Shown piece after piece: positions 8,122 through 14,731 of a DNA stretch of 15,395 nucleotides. The translations under genes and the position numbers were made by a program. Every line of letters starts with the position of its first letter. The first letter of the stretch is position 1. The notes under the pieces were generated by a model. That model was given only the letters and a program-made list of their open reading frames with translations. It was not told the origin of the DNA and did not search any database. This DNA is from Pseudomonadota bacterium (lineage in GTDB: Bacteria; Pseudomonadota; Gammaproteobacteria; Steroidobacterales; Steroidobacteraceae), in contig JADIZR010000013.1 in assembly GCA_016704655.1 (NCBI GenBank), positions 1 to 15,395 of the forward strand. Direction: 5' to 3'.

Positions 8122-8128
8122 GGCCGCC
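8109..8128. terminator. GC-rich hairpin at convergent lacI-type/VOC gene ends
   Basis: GGCGGCC and GGCCGCC form a perfect seven-base stem with a six-base loop. It spans the stop codon of the LacI-type gene and lies five bases before the stop of the convergent VOC gene. There is no T-run on either side, so it is not a standard intrinsic terminator; it may be a bidirectional pause or stability element. Confidence 0.35.
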
Positions 8129-8133
8129 GCGCG

Positions 8134-8634
8134 TCACGGTGACACGTAACGCAGGCCGTCGACCGTCTCGCCTGCGCGCAGACGCTCCTTGACGCGCGCC
8201 AGGTCCTCGGCGAAGCCCGGCTCGTACTCGACGAACTCGAGCAGGAAGCCGATCTCCGCGCGCGTGTCGAACTGCACCTGCTTCATGCCTCGATAGCCCA
8301 GCCGCGACAGTTCGCGCAGCCCGCAGTTTGCCGCGTGGACCGCGGCATCCTCGATGTTCTCGACCCTGAACGCGACATGCGAGATCCCCTGGCCGCGGTC
8401 ACGGATGTGTTCGGCGACCTGGTCGGAATCACCGCCCGGCTGGAACACGTCCAGGAACGAGGACGTCATCCCTTGCGCGGGAAAATGGACGCAGGCGTTG
8501 TATGCCCCCAGTTGCACCAACTGCGAGATCGGCGTGATGTCCGCACCGAACAATCGCTCCATGATCTCGAGGAAACGCTTGATCCGCAGCACATTGAAAT
8601 GAACATGGTCGATACCGAACGTGCGGATGGTCAT
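8134..8634 (-). CDS. VOC (glyoxalase/dioxygenase-fold) family protein
   Basis: A 166-residue protein reading as a vicinal-oxygen-chelate fold. It starts IDHVHFNV (8-15) with H10/H12 as the likely first metal ligand, followed by GISHVAFRVEN (83-93) with H86 and LLEFVEYE (131-138) with E133, the positions that usually bind a divalent metal. Family members include glyoxalase I, epimerases and ring-cleaving dioxygenases; this sequence does not tell which. ATG 8634 is chosen because GGAG lies eight bases upstream and the protein begins directly with the fold. The frame continues upstream to 8793, but only through the preceding gene. The start overlaps, as ATGA, the stop of the shifted frame at the end of the LLM oxidoreductase gene, so the two were built as one transcription unit. 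Confidence 0.85.
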   Translation of the reverse strand: MTIRTFGIDHVHFNVLRIKRFLEIMERLFGADITPISQLVQLGAYNACVHFPAQGMTSSFLDVFQPGGDSDQVAEHIRDRGQGISHVAFRVENIEDAAVHAANCGLRELSRLGYRGMKQVQFDTRAEIGFLLEFVEYEPGFAEDLARVKERLRAGETVDGLRYVSP

Positions 8635-8796
8635 GTCGCGTTCTCCGTCGAAGGGGTTCTGTGCGTGTGACGCCAGTTCGGCACGCTGCCGCGCGGCACG
8701 TGCGGCTGCACCTCGCGCTCCCAGAGTTGCAGCATCTTCCATGCACGCCGCGGATCGGCGCCACCCATCAGCGGTGTCAGGTACTGCGAGCATAGG
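8631..8796 (-). pseudogene. Displaced C-terminal frame of the LLM oxidoreductase gene
   Basis: Past the early stop at 8777-8779, a different minus-strand frame continues coding-like sequence: CSQYLTPLMGGADPRRAW, then KMLQLWEREVQPHV, to a stop at 8631-8633. The L-x-L-W-x-R-E-V-x-P run resembles the last helix of luciferase-like monooxygenases. The stop forms an ATGA overlap with the VOC start, as in the intact genes here. Joining the frames near 8785-8795 gives a protein of about 296 residues, the usual family size. This is either a real frameshift mutation or a sequencing error. Confidence 0.6.
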
Positions 8797-9523
8797 ATTC
8801 GAGCACGTGCACGATGTGCGGCGTCAGCCATTCCCACTCACGTTCCGGATCCTCCGACGCCCACAGGAAGGTCGGACCCTGTCGCGGGTACTCGCCGGGG
8901 TCGGGCTTGCCCAGCTTCAGGCATTCGTCGCGGTACGGCTGCCACACGCGCGGGCTCTGCAGCGGAACCAGGAAGCCGTCGGCGATGCGCGCCGCCGCCC
9001 GCGCCACCGCCGGCGCGTTCGCGCCGAGCAGCAGCGGTATGGGCCTCTCCGGCACCGGCTGCACCTGGCACGGCCGGCCTTCGTACTCGAAGGGCTCACC
9101 GCTCCACGCCCGCTTCAGCAACTCGGCCACGCGGCAGGTGTGAGCGAAGCGATCCTCGACGCGGCGCCCGTACATCGCGAACTCGCTACGACGGTAGCCG
9201 AAACCGAGGCCGAGTTCGAAACGGCCGTTGGCGAGGATCTGCAGCACCGCGGTGTCCTCCGCGAGCCGGACCGGGTCGTAACAGGACGCGAGCAGCACCG
9301 ACGTACGCAGGTGGATCCTGCGCGTCCTGGCGGCGAACGCGCTGCCCAGGACCAGCGGCGACGGGTTGTAGCCGTCGTCGGCGCCGTGATGCTCGCCGAG
9401 GCCGAGCACATCGAAGCCGATCTCGTCGGCCCAGGCGGCGATATCGAGCGCCGCCGCGAACACCTCGGAGCGCGGCGCACCGAATGCCGGTGCCCGCATA
9501 TCGAAGATCATCACCAGTTCCAT
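8777..9523 (-). CDS. LLM class flavin-dependent oxidoreductase (luciferase-like), apparently truncated by a frameshift
   Basis: The open frame gives 248 residues, about 50 short of the usual length. It has a bacterial-luciferase-like TIM barrel: GLGEHHG (41-47), then DPVRLAEDTAVLQ, LANGRFELGLGFGYR (98-112), and GRPCQVQPVPERPIPLLLGA in the middle of the chain. Such enzymes use FMNH2 or F420 to oxidise substrates, often as monooxygenases. AAGGAG precedes ATG 9523. The frame stops at 8777-8779 just after HVLESYARST; the missing C-terminus is readable in another frame (see the entry at 8631-8796). If the shift is real, the last helices are lost and the enzyme is probably impaired. The neighbours, a VOC protein and a divergent AraC regulator, suggest a small catabolic unit on an unidentified non-sugar substrate. 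Confidence 0.85.
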   Translation of the reverse strand: MELVMIFDMRAPAFGAPRSEVFAAALDIAAWADEIGFDVLGLGEHHGADDGYNPSPLVLGSAFAARTRRIHLRTSVLLASCYDPVRLAEDTAVLQILANGRFELGLGFGYRRSEFAMYGRRVEDRFAHTCRVAELLKRAWSGEPFEYEGRPCQVQPVPERPIPLLLGANAPAVARAAARIADGFLVPLQSPRVWQPYRDECLKLGKPDPGEYPRQGPTFLWASEDPEREWEWLTPHIVHVLESYARST

Positions 9524-9567
9524 TGCCGTCTCCTTCGCTGCTGCGGGGGAAATGATAGAGCCGGCAA

Positions 9568-10293
9568 GTGACGTATTCGAGCGGTGCGTACCTCGATGCC
9601 GACGGAAGTCCGGGCACGTGGCTGCAGTTCGGTGACGTCAATTACGGCCCCATCGGCACGCGGATGCTCGTCACGGCGCCCGGCGTGGCCTGCTACCGCG
9701 CCGTGTACTGCTCGTTCGATGCGCCCGTCTTCGCGGAAACGACCGGACTCGACGGCCACTGGTCACGCGAGCAGCTGATGGCGGCGGTCGACGTGCGCGC
9801 ACCGACGATCAGGCGCGACCTGTACCGGGTGGTGCAGGAAATCTCCGAAGCCGGTTTCGGCAGGGAACGGCTGATCGGCATCACCGCCCGGCTGGCGCTG
9901 GCCGAGGTCGTGCGTTACCTGCACGACGAGCAGCAATGGCCCGCCACGGCGCAACGCAGCGCGCTGGCCACCTGGCAGTTGCGTCGCATCCGGGACTACG
10001 TCGAGGGCTTGGTCGACCGCTACCCCACGGTCGACGAGCTGGCGCGCATCTGCGAGATCGGCCGCCGCCAGTTGATGCGCGCGTACAAGGCGACCACCGG
10101 CCGCACGATCGGCGAGTACGTCGCGGAAGTCCGCATGACCAAGGCCAGGAGCCTGCTCGCCGAGACGAGTCTGTCGCAGAAGGAGATCGCGTACCGCCTC
10201 GGCTTCGCGGGGCCGAGCAGTTTCTGCGCAGCCTTCCGCGGGATTACCGGCATGACGCCGAATCAGTACCGTCGCACGCACAGGCGCGAGTAG
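9568..10293 (+). CDS. AraC-family transcriptional regulator
   Basis: A 241-residue protein with a C-terminal double helix-turn-helix. The first HTH is in TVDELARICEIGRRQLMRAY, and the second is around LSQKEIAYRLGFAGPSSFCA and ends in TPNQYRR, the usual AraC ending. The N-terminal 130 residues have no domain I recognise and could be a short sensor. The start is GTG 9568: a stop at 9556 allows at most three more codons, and there is no ATG there. Only a weak ribosome site is visible. It is divergent from the LLM oxidoreductase with a 44-base gap and probably activates that gene; the AraC promoter must lie within or very near the LLM 5' end. It converges on the glycoside hydrolase with 105 bases between stops. 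Confidence 0.88.
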   Translation: MTYSSGAYLDADGSPGTWLQFGDVNYGPIGTRMLVTAPGVACYRAVYCSFDAPVFAETTGLDGHWSREQLMAAVDVRAPTIRRDLYRVVQEISEAGFGRERLIGITARLALAEVVRYLHDEQQWPATAQRSALATWQLRRIRDYVEGLVDRYPTVDELARICEIGRRQLMRAYKATTGRTIGEYVAEVRMTKARSLLAETSLSQKEIAYRLGFAGPSSFCAAFRGITGMTPNQYRRTHRRE

Positions 10294-10398
10294 CGCCTCC
10301 GAATGCCACGCTCGCGACACCATTTGCCGCTGCCGGGGCGAACCCGCCTCGGGAAGCAAGTCGGGGCGATCACATCGATACCGCGTGAACGTCCAAAA

Positions 10399-11994
10399 TC
10401 ACGGCGTCTCGGCGTGACTGATGGATAGCAGTTCGATCGACGGGGGAGCCAATGTCTGCGCAATCCTGACGTCGCCACCTTTGAGGGTCACGGTACCGAG
10501 AAGGCGAAAATCCCAGACGTCGTTGATCCGGAAGCGCTGCACCCGATAGAACTTTCGAGGATCCAACCCGGTCACGCGAAGATCGAAACCGTCATTTTTC
10601 GCGTAACTTAGCGAGCGGCGCGGCAGCAGGTTTATATATCCGGCAACCGTGTCGCCATCCGGTCGTGGAGCCCGCAGACTGGCCGGGACCTCGTAGTTGC
10701 TTATGATTATGTTGATCGTGCTGCTGTCCACCGATTTTCCGGCCAAGACCGCCAGACCCTGCTTGTCGTCGCCACTAACGTGAAGGCGAACCGGGGTGTC
10801 CTTCATTCTTCCCAGCGCGACCATGGCCTGCCCGAGCTTGTTGGGTGTATTCCCGTCCTCGCCGAACAGATTGGGGCCCATGTAGAAAGTTTGCTCGTCG
10901 ATCGGGGAATCCTGCATGTAGATAATCGCCGAGGCCGTGAACGCCGCACGCCCTCCCAGCGTCAGCAGTTCCGGATCGATACCGAGAACATTCCACTCGC
11001 TGAGCACGAGCCTGGTCTTCCTGAAACCGTGCGCATCCAGCATTGCGCGCATGTCCCGGGCAATGCGCACGTACAGATACGGGTCCGCGGAATCTATCGC
11101 ATAGTCGTGAAAAGACCAGAAATCGAGAGGCAACTTGTTGCGTCTCAGGTACTTCAGGAAATCTTCCCGATAATCGGGGCCGTTGTAGTTGAACATCAGC
11201 GCCGGTCCTCCGATCGCTGCGTCAGGGTCCGCGGACTTCACCGACTTCGCCAGTTTCGCGTACAGCGTGTAGTACTTGAGAGGATCGAACCGGCCATCCG
11301 GTTCGTTCAGGACTTCCCACTGCTCGACCCCGTAATTGAAGCCACGATTCCATCCCTTGTTGTAGTGCAGGACTACGCGATGGACGATTTCCGCATAATG
11401 TTCGAAATCCCGTTCGCTGGTGAACGAATCCGGCACGCCGCTCTGTTCCCCCGCGCTGGCTCCAATCCTGAACAGCGGCTTGGCGCCAATGCCGTAGATG
11501 GATTGCAGCAGCCGGTCGGTGGGTTCGAAGTTGTAGCTGGCCGCATCGGCAGGGTCCGCATCGGGCTTCGGGAACATTACGAGTGCATTGAAGGCAGACG
11601 CAGGCACGATCGTGCCGTCGGCCATTTCGCGCGTCCCCCTGAAGTTCGCATACACGTCTCCCGGGCCGTAATTGTCGTGAATGCGGACCAGTTCGATGTT
11701 CGCCGCGCGATAACCGCTCGATGCATCCGCTCCGAGCGACCGATAGCCGGTGCGATCGGACACCTCCACCAGGCCATCGAGTCTCTCAACAGCAGGCCGG
11801 TCGCTCCACGGAAGAGGCCCTGAATTGACTCCACGCAATGGCTTCATCGGTCCCAGGTCGCTCGACGCATCGACAGTGATCTCGCGCAACTCGGCCATGG
11901 CGTGCGCTTCGACCGACTGGGAATGGGCTACCTGTGTGACAACCAGCAGGCACATGAAGACTGCCGTATTTATCGGATTGAATCGACTAGTCAC
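10399..11994 (-). CDS. Secreted GH39-like glycoside hydrolase
   Basis: A 531-residue protein. A Sec signal peptide covers about 1-25 (hydrophobic 11-20, likely cleavage after VAHS). A clan GH-A TIM barrel follows. The strand around ANIELVRIHDNYGPGD and the region SYNFEPTDRLLQSI resemble GH39-type enzymes. The acid/base is likely E231 in WEVLNEPD and the nucleophile E333 in LSEWN, about 100 residues apart as expected. The C-terminal ~120 residues look like the beta-sandwich common in this clan. It follows the hydroxypyruvate isomerase-like gene by 42 bases, and both share the second LacI-type operator, so it probably releases the sugar used by the rest of the regulon. GH39 contains beta-xylosidases and iduronidases, but specificity is not readable here. 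GC is visibly lower than in the left half of the window. Confidence 0.85.
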   Translation of the reverse strand: MTSRFNPINTAVFMCLLVVTQVAHSQSVEAHAMAELREITVDASSDLGPMKPLRGVNSGPLPWSDRPAVERLDGLVEVSDRTGYRSLGADASSGYRAANIELVRIHDNYGPGDVYANFRGTREMADGTIVPASAFNALVMFPKPDADPADAASYNFEPTDRLLQSIYGIGAKPLFRIGASAGEQSGVPDSFTSERDFEHYAEIVHRVVLHYNKGWNRGFNYGVEQWEVLNEPDGRFDPLKYYTLYAKLAKSVKSADPDAAIGGPALMFNYNGPDYREDFLKYLRRNKLPLDFWSFHDYAIDSADPYLYVRIARDMRAMLDAHGFRKTRLVLSEWNVLGIDPELLTLGGRAAFTASAIIYMQDSPIDEQTFYMGPNLFGEDGNTPNKLGQAMVALGRMKDTPVRLHVSGDDKQGLAVLAGKSVDSSTINIIISNYEVPASLRAPRPDGDTVAGYINLLPRRSLSYAKNDGFDLRVTGLDPRKFYRVQRFRINDVWDFRLLGTVTLKGGDVRIAQTLAPPSIELLSISHAETP

Positions 11995-12036
11995 CGTGTT
12001 GTCTCTCCCCTGTGGTACGTAGGTGCGTCCGGATCG

Positions 12037-13017
12037 TCAGACCCCGCAAACGGTGATCGCCTGACGCAATCCCTGTCTCGGATCACGCGTAGGGATGAAC
12101 TCGTGACCGACGTAGCCCGAGTAACCCGTTTCGACCAGCGCCCGCATTACCGCCGGATAATTGATCTCTTGCCGATCGTCGAGTTCTCCGCGCCCGGGGG
12201 TGCCTGCCGTGTGCACGTGGCCTATGTGATCCCTGCACTGGTGTATTCGACGGATCAGATCACCATCCATGATCTGGACGTGATAGACATCGAACAGAAG
12301 CTTGAGGCGCGGCGATCCCACGCGTCGAATGATGTCGATGCAGTAATCGACATGATCGCCCTGGTAACCCGGATGCCCCTTCATCGGGTGGGAATCATCA
12401 CGGCTGTTCAACATCTCCAGACACAAGGTCACCCCTCTCTCCTCGGCGTGAGCGATGATTTGCCTGAATCCGTCGACGCAATTCCGTGCACCTTCTTCTG
12501 CGGAAAGATGCGTGCTGTCCGGGTCTTCGGGATTCCTTGCACTGTAGCCCGTGAAGCAAACGACGTTCGGCACTCCGAACGCCGACGCCGCATCGATGGC
12601 CTCGCGGGTTGCCGCCATCACGCGCGGCCAATGATCCGGGTTGTTGAAACCTCTAAGGAAGGGCGGCTCGGAGCCCAAGTCGATCTGAGCGATCGCGCAG
12701 GTGAGACCATATCGTCCAAGGGTAACGAAATGTTCCGGTGTGACCAGCTCGACACTCTCGAAACCGAGTTCCCGGGCTACTTGACAGGTTCGCTCCACGC
12801 TCCAGTGTTCACCGAATTGCCCGAAGCACCACTGGACAATCGACTGCCTGATCCGGCCGCGGGCAGCGCCCCGACCCGGCGCGGGTCCGGCATCCACCAC
12901 CGACGCCTGCGTTGCGAGCAAGGCGCCTGTCATGGCCAGAGTTGCAGTGCGTTCCAGAAGAACGCGCCGGCTCATTTGCTGGGCCAACGGAGCAAAAGGA
13001 GGAATTGGTTTAGCCAT
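12037..13017 (-). CDS. Hydroxypyruvate isomerase-like TIM barrel with Tat signal
   Basis: A 326-residue protein. A twin-arginine leader, SRRVLLERTATLAMTGALLA (16-35), indicates export to the periplasm. The rest is an AP-endonuclease-2 barrel close to the hydroxypyruvate isomerase branch: LEMLNSRDD (200-208, E201), FDVYHVQIMDGDL (242-254, D243, H246), GHVHTAGTPGRGELD (266-280, H269), INYPAVMRALVETGYSGYVG (285-304), and E306 in HEF. E201, D243, H269 and E306 are the usual metal and catalytic positions. Hydroxypyruvate isomerase itself is cytoplasmic, so an exported version probably acts on a keto-sugar. The start is ATG 13017 by default; ATG 12975 would put the Tat motif at the very N-terminus, and neither has a clear ribosome site. 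It is the first gene of the two-gene operon under operator copy 2. Confidence 0.85.
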   Translation of the reverse strand: MAKPIPPFAPLAQQMSRRVLLERTATLAMTGALLATQASVVDAGPAPGRGAARGRIRQSIVQWCFGQFGEHWSVERTCQVARELGFESVELVTPEHFVTLGRYGLTCAIAQIDLGSEPPFLRGFNNPDHWPRVMAATREAIDAASAFGVPNVVCFTGYSARNPEDPDSTHLSAEEGARNCVDGFRQIIAHAEERGVTLCLEMLNSRDDSHPMKGHPGYQGDHVDYCIDIIRRVGSPRLKLLFDVYHVQIMDGDLIRRIHQCRDHIGHVHTAGTPGRGELDDRQEINYPAVMRALVETGYSGYVGHEFIPTRDPRQGLRQAITVCGV

Positions 13018-13250
13018 GGCTGGTTACCGGTATTGGAGGCTGAACACAAGCTCATCTCCTTGGCGGTTCGACCAGTCACGATGGGGACGGTTGAACCCGA
13101 CGGTCCGACGGACACCGCATGGCGCAAGCACCATGAGCGGTGGAGACGTTCTCGCGGGAGGGTGGAAGCGTGCACGTCCTTGCTCGCGTTGCCTCTTGTT
13201 GTCGTGATCGCGCGTGCGCTGTTGCGATTCGGGCGCAGTCGCTCGCTGCT

Positions 13251-13268
13251 GATGTAAACGTTTACATT
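13251..13268. promoter_or_regulatory. LacI-family operator (palindrome), copy 2
   Basis: GATGTAAACGTTTACATT contains a perfect 16-base palindrome (13252-13267) centred on CpG. Read on the minus strand it matches copy 1 at 6963-6980 at all but a few positions. It overlaps the -10 of the promoter facing the isomerase-like/glycosidase operon, so the same LacI-type protein should repress that operon. Confidence 0.85.
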
Positions 13269-13295
13269 CTATCGATCAAAGAAACAGGACGTCAA
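13266..13295 (-). promoter_or_regulatory. Sigma-70-type promoter of the isomerase-like/glycosidase operon
   Basis: On the minus strand a -35 TTGACG (13295-13290) and a -10 TAGAAT (13271-13266, five of six matches) are separated by 18 bases. The -10 ends inside the operator. The ten bases GTTGACGTCC around the -35 are identical to those at the other operon's promoter. Confidence 0.65.
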
Positions 13296-13364
13296 CTCGT
13301 GAAAGAGTGCTTTCCTGTACGTCAACCCAAGGCGGGGGTCGGGCTCGGCCTGGTAGCGCCTCGC

Positions 13365-13787
13365 TCAGCCGGCGTCGAGCTGGACGACCTCGTTCACGTG
13401 ACCTTCCGGATCGAGCACGAACGCGCAACTGAGCCGGTGCGACTCGACACGACGGATCGGCTCGGCCAGCGTGCCGCCGGCCGCCTCGGCGCGCCGCGCG
13501 AGAGCGTCGATATCGGTGGTGATGAAACCCTGCACCGACTCGCCGACCGTCGGCGCGGTGGAATCCAGATACTTGATCAGCGTCAGCGAACTGCCACCGG
13601 GGCAGGTGGCCTGGAACGTGATCTCGTCGATCCGGCGCCCGAGCATGAGGTCCTGGTGCCGGTCGAAACGGACCAGACCGAAGACCTCCTCGTAGAACCC
13701 GGCCATTGCCTCCAGATCGTGCACGAAGATCTTGCTGAAACCGTACTGCGCGTCGCGGGTGGCGCCGGATGGGCGAATTTCTGCCAT
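13365..13787 (-). CDS. Small VOC (glyoxalase-like) family protein
   Basis: A 140-residue single VOC unit. The first half reads YGFSKIFVHDLEAMAGFYEE then VFGL, and the second is GFITTDIDALARRAEAAGG and FVLDPEGHVNEVVQLD. The usual first metal ligand, a His before the first strand motif, is not obvious here, while the final acidic ligand is present in NEVVQLD, so metal use is uncertain. I chose ATG 13787 with GGAG five bases upstream; GTG 13793 would add two residues. It is 71 bases downstream of the ATC-hydrolase-like gene on the same strand and may be the last gene of that operon. Function unknown. Confidence 0.82.
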   Translation of the reverse strand: MAEIRPSGATRDAQYGFSKIFVHDLEAMAGFYEEVFGLVRFDRHQDLMLGRRIDEITFQATCPGGSSLTLIKYLDSTAPTVGESVQGFITTDIDALARRAEAAGGTLAEPIRRVESHRLSCAFVLDPEGHVNEVVQLDAG

Positions 13788-13858
13788 GGTCACTCCGTTA
13801 CTTCCGAAAAGATGATCGCATTGCCCCGGAGTCGTTCATGAACCGGCTTCATCGTCGG

Positions 13859-14719
13859 TCACGTCCTTTTGAAATGCATCACGCAATACGGTTCGCCGGG
13901 TTCGACACCCTTGAAGCCTATTCCCGGCTTCTTCGGGATCACGCAGACGTTCGGCGGACCGCCATGGAGAAGGGTGCACAGACTCGCCTCCCGTTCGCAC
14001 ATCGCGAGTGCCGAGCGATCGTCGAAAACGCCCTGGTCGCGCAGTTTGCCCCAGACGTCGCAACCCATCAGGCTGGCGTGCACCTCGTCGTCGCTGACGA
14101 TTTCCTTGACGCTGCGATAACCGGCCGAGGTGTCGATGCCCAGCTGATTGGCCTTGACGTAACCGATCACGTGGTCGAGGGAGACCCCCGCCAGTTCGGC
14201 CAGCTTGGGCATCTGATAACGACACACGGCAGCGTAATGCTCCTCCGAGACAGCCACCATTTCGTCGGGCCCGCACAGGCTCTCGGCCTTGTCGACCCAT
14301 GCCATACCGATCTTGATCCACTGGTCCCAGTAGCTTCGGATCAGCTTCAGCAGGCCCTGCTTCGTGAGGTCGTCGAAGTCCAGCGCGGCCTCCTCGATCC
14401 GCTCGACGTGGAGCACGGCCGGCAGAATCTGCCGCCCCAACGTCCGCTGGATCTCGCCGGCGATATCCCACGCCTTGCGTTCGCCGATACGGCTGGCAAG
14501 AGCGGCTGTGCGGCTGCCGAACTGGAACAACAGCGTATCGCAGTGGATGGCTGCGAGCCGCGACAGGAACGTCCGATCGAACAGCTCGAGATGGAACTCC
14601 AGGTCCTGGATCAGTATCGGCGCGCTGTAATCACGCAATTCGCCCTCGATGCTCTCGGGGCTCACAACCTTGTGCGTACATGCGGGCTGCCCCGTGTTGG
14701 CGGTCGATTGCATGCTCAT
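13859..14719 (-). CDS. ATC-hydrolase/DUF6125-like protein (function unknown), paralogue 2
   Basis: A 286-residue soluble protein without signal peptide. The second half resembles L-2-amino-thiazoline-4-carboxylate hydrolase/DUF6125-like proteins. It has YWDQWIKIGMAWVDKAESL (130-148), a cysteine after a beta segment (C220 in SLMGCD), a middle cysteine (C241 in MCERE), and the ending EPGEPYCVMHF (C279). The same layout is present in the gene just upstream, so the two are tandem paralogues 12 bases apart. The N-terminal ~110 residues are helical-looking and unrecognised. GAGGAGGG precedes ATG 14719. The family assignment comes from remembered motif layout and is tentative; no reaction should be assumed. 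Confidence 0.7.
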   Translation of the reverse strand: MSMQSTANTGQPACTHKVVSPESIEGELRDYSAPILIQDLEFHLELFDRTFLSRLAAIHCDTLLFQFGSRTAALASRIGERKAWDIAGEIQRTLGRQILPAVLHVERIEEAALDFDDLTKQGLLKLIRSYWDQWIKIGMAWVDKAESLCGPDEMVAVSEEHYAAVCRYQMPKLAELAGVSLDHVIGYVKANQLGIDTSAGYRSVKEIVSDDEVHASLMGCDVWGKLRDQGVFDDRSALAMCEREASLCTLLHGGPPNVCVIPKKPGIGFKGVEPGEPYCVMHFKRT

Positions 14720-14731
14720 CTGCCCTCCTCG

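Larger units (their letters stand above)
13018..13364. other. 347-base gene-free region: operator, promoter and long leader
   Basis: This gap separates the stop of the small VOC gene from the start of the isomerase-like gene. It holds a LacI-type operator and a minus-strand promoter at its right part, then about 235 bases of untranslated leader toward ATG 13017. A minus-strand frame opened by GTG 13175 runs 67 codons and stops at 12972-12974, overlapping ATG 12975 as ATGA. It resembles no family I know and may be chance. Confidence 0.6.

Noticed and set aside
8134..8793. A 219-residue VOC protein starting upstream
   Set aside because: The added stretch overlaps the LLM gene end and has no fold motif; ATG 8634 has a good ribosome site.
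10399..10417. Possible intrinsic terminator at the glycosidase stop
   Set aside because: The stem is only five base pairs (TCACG/CGTGA) with a nine-base loop and a short TTTT; too weak to call.
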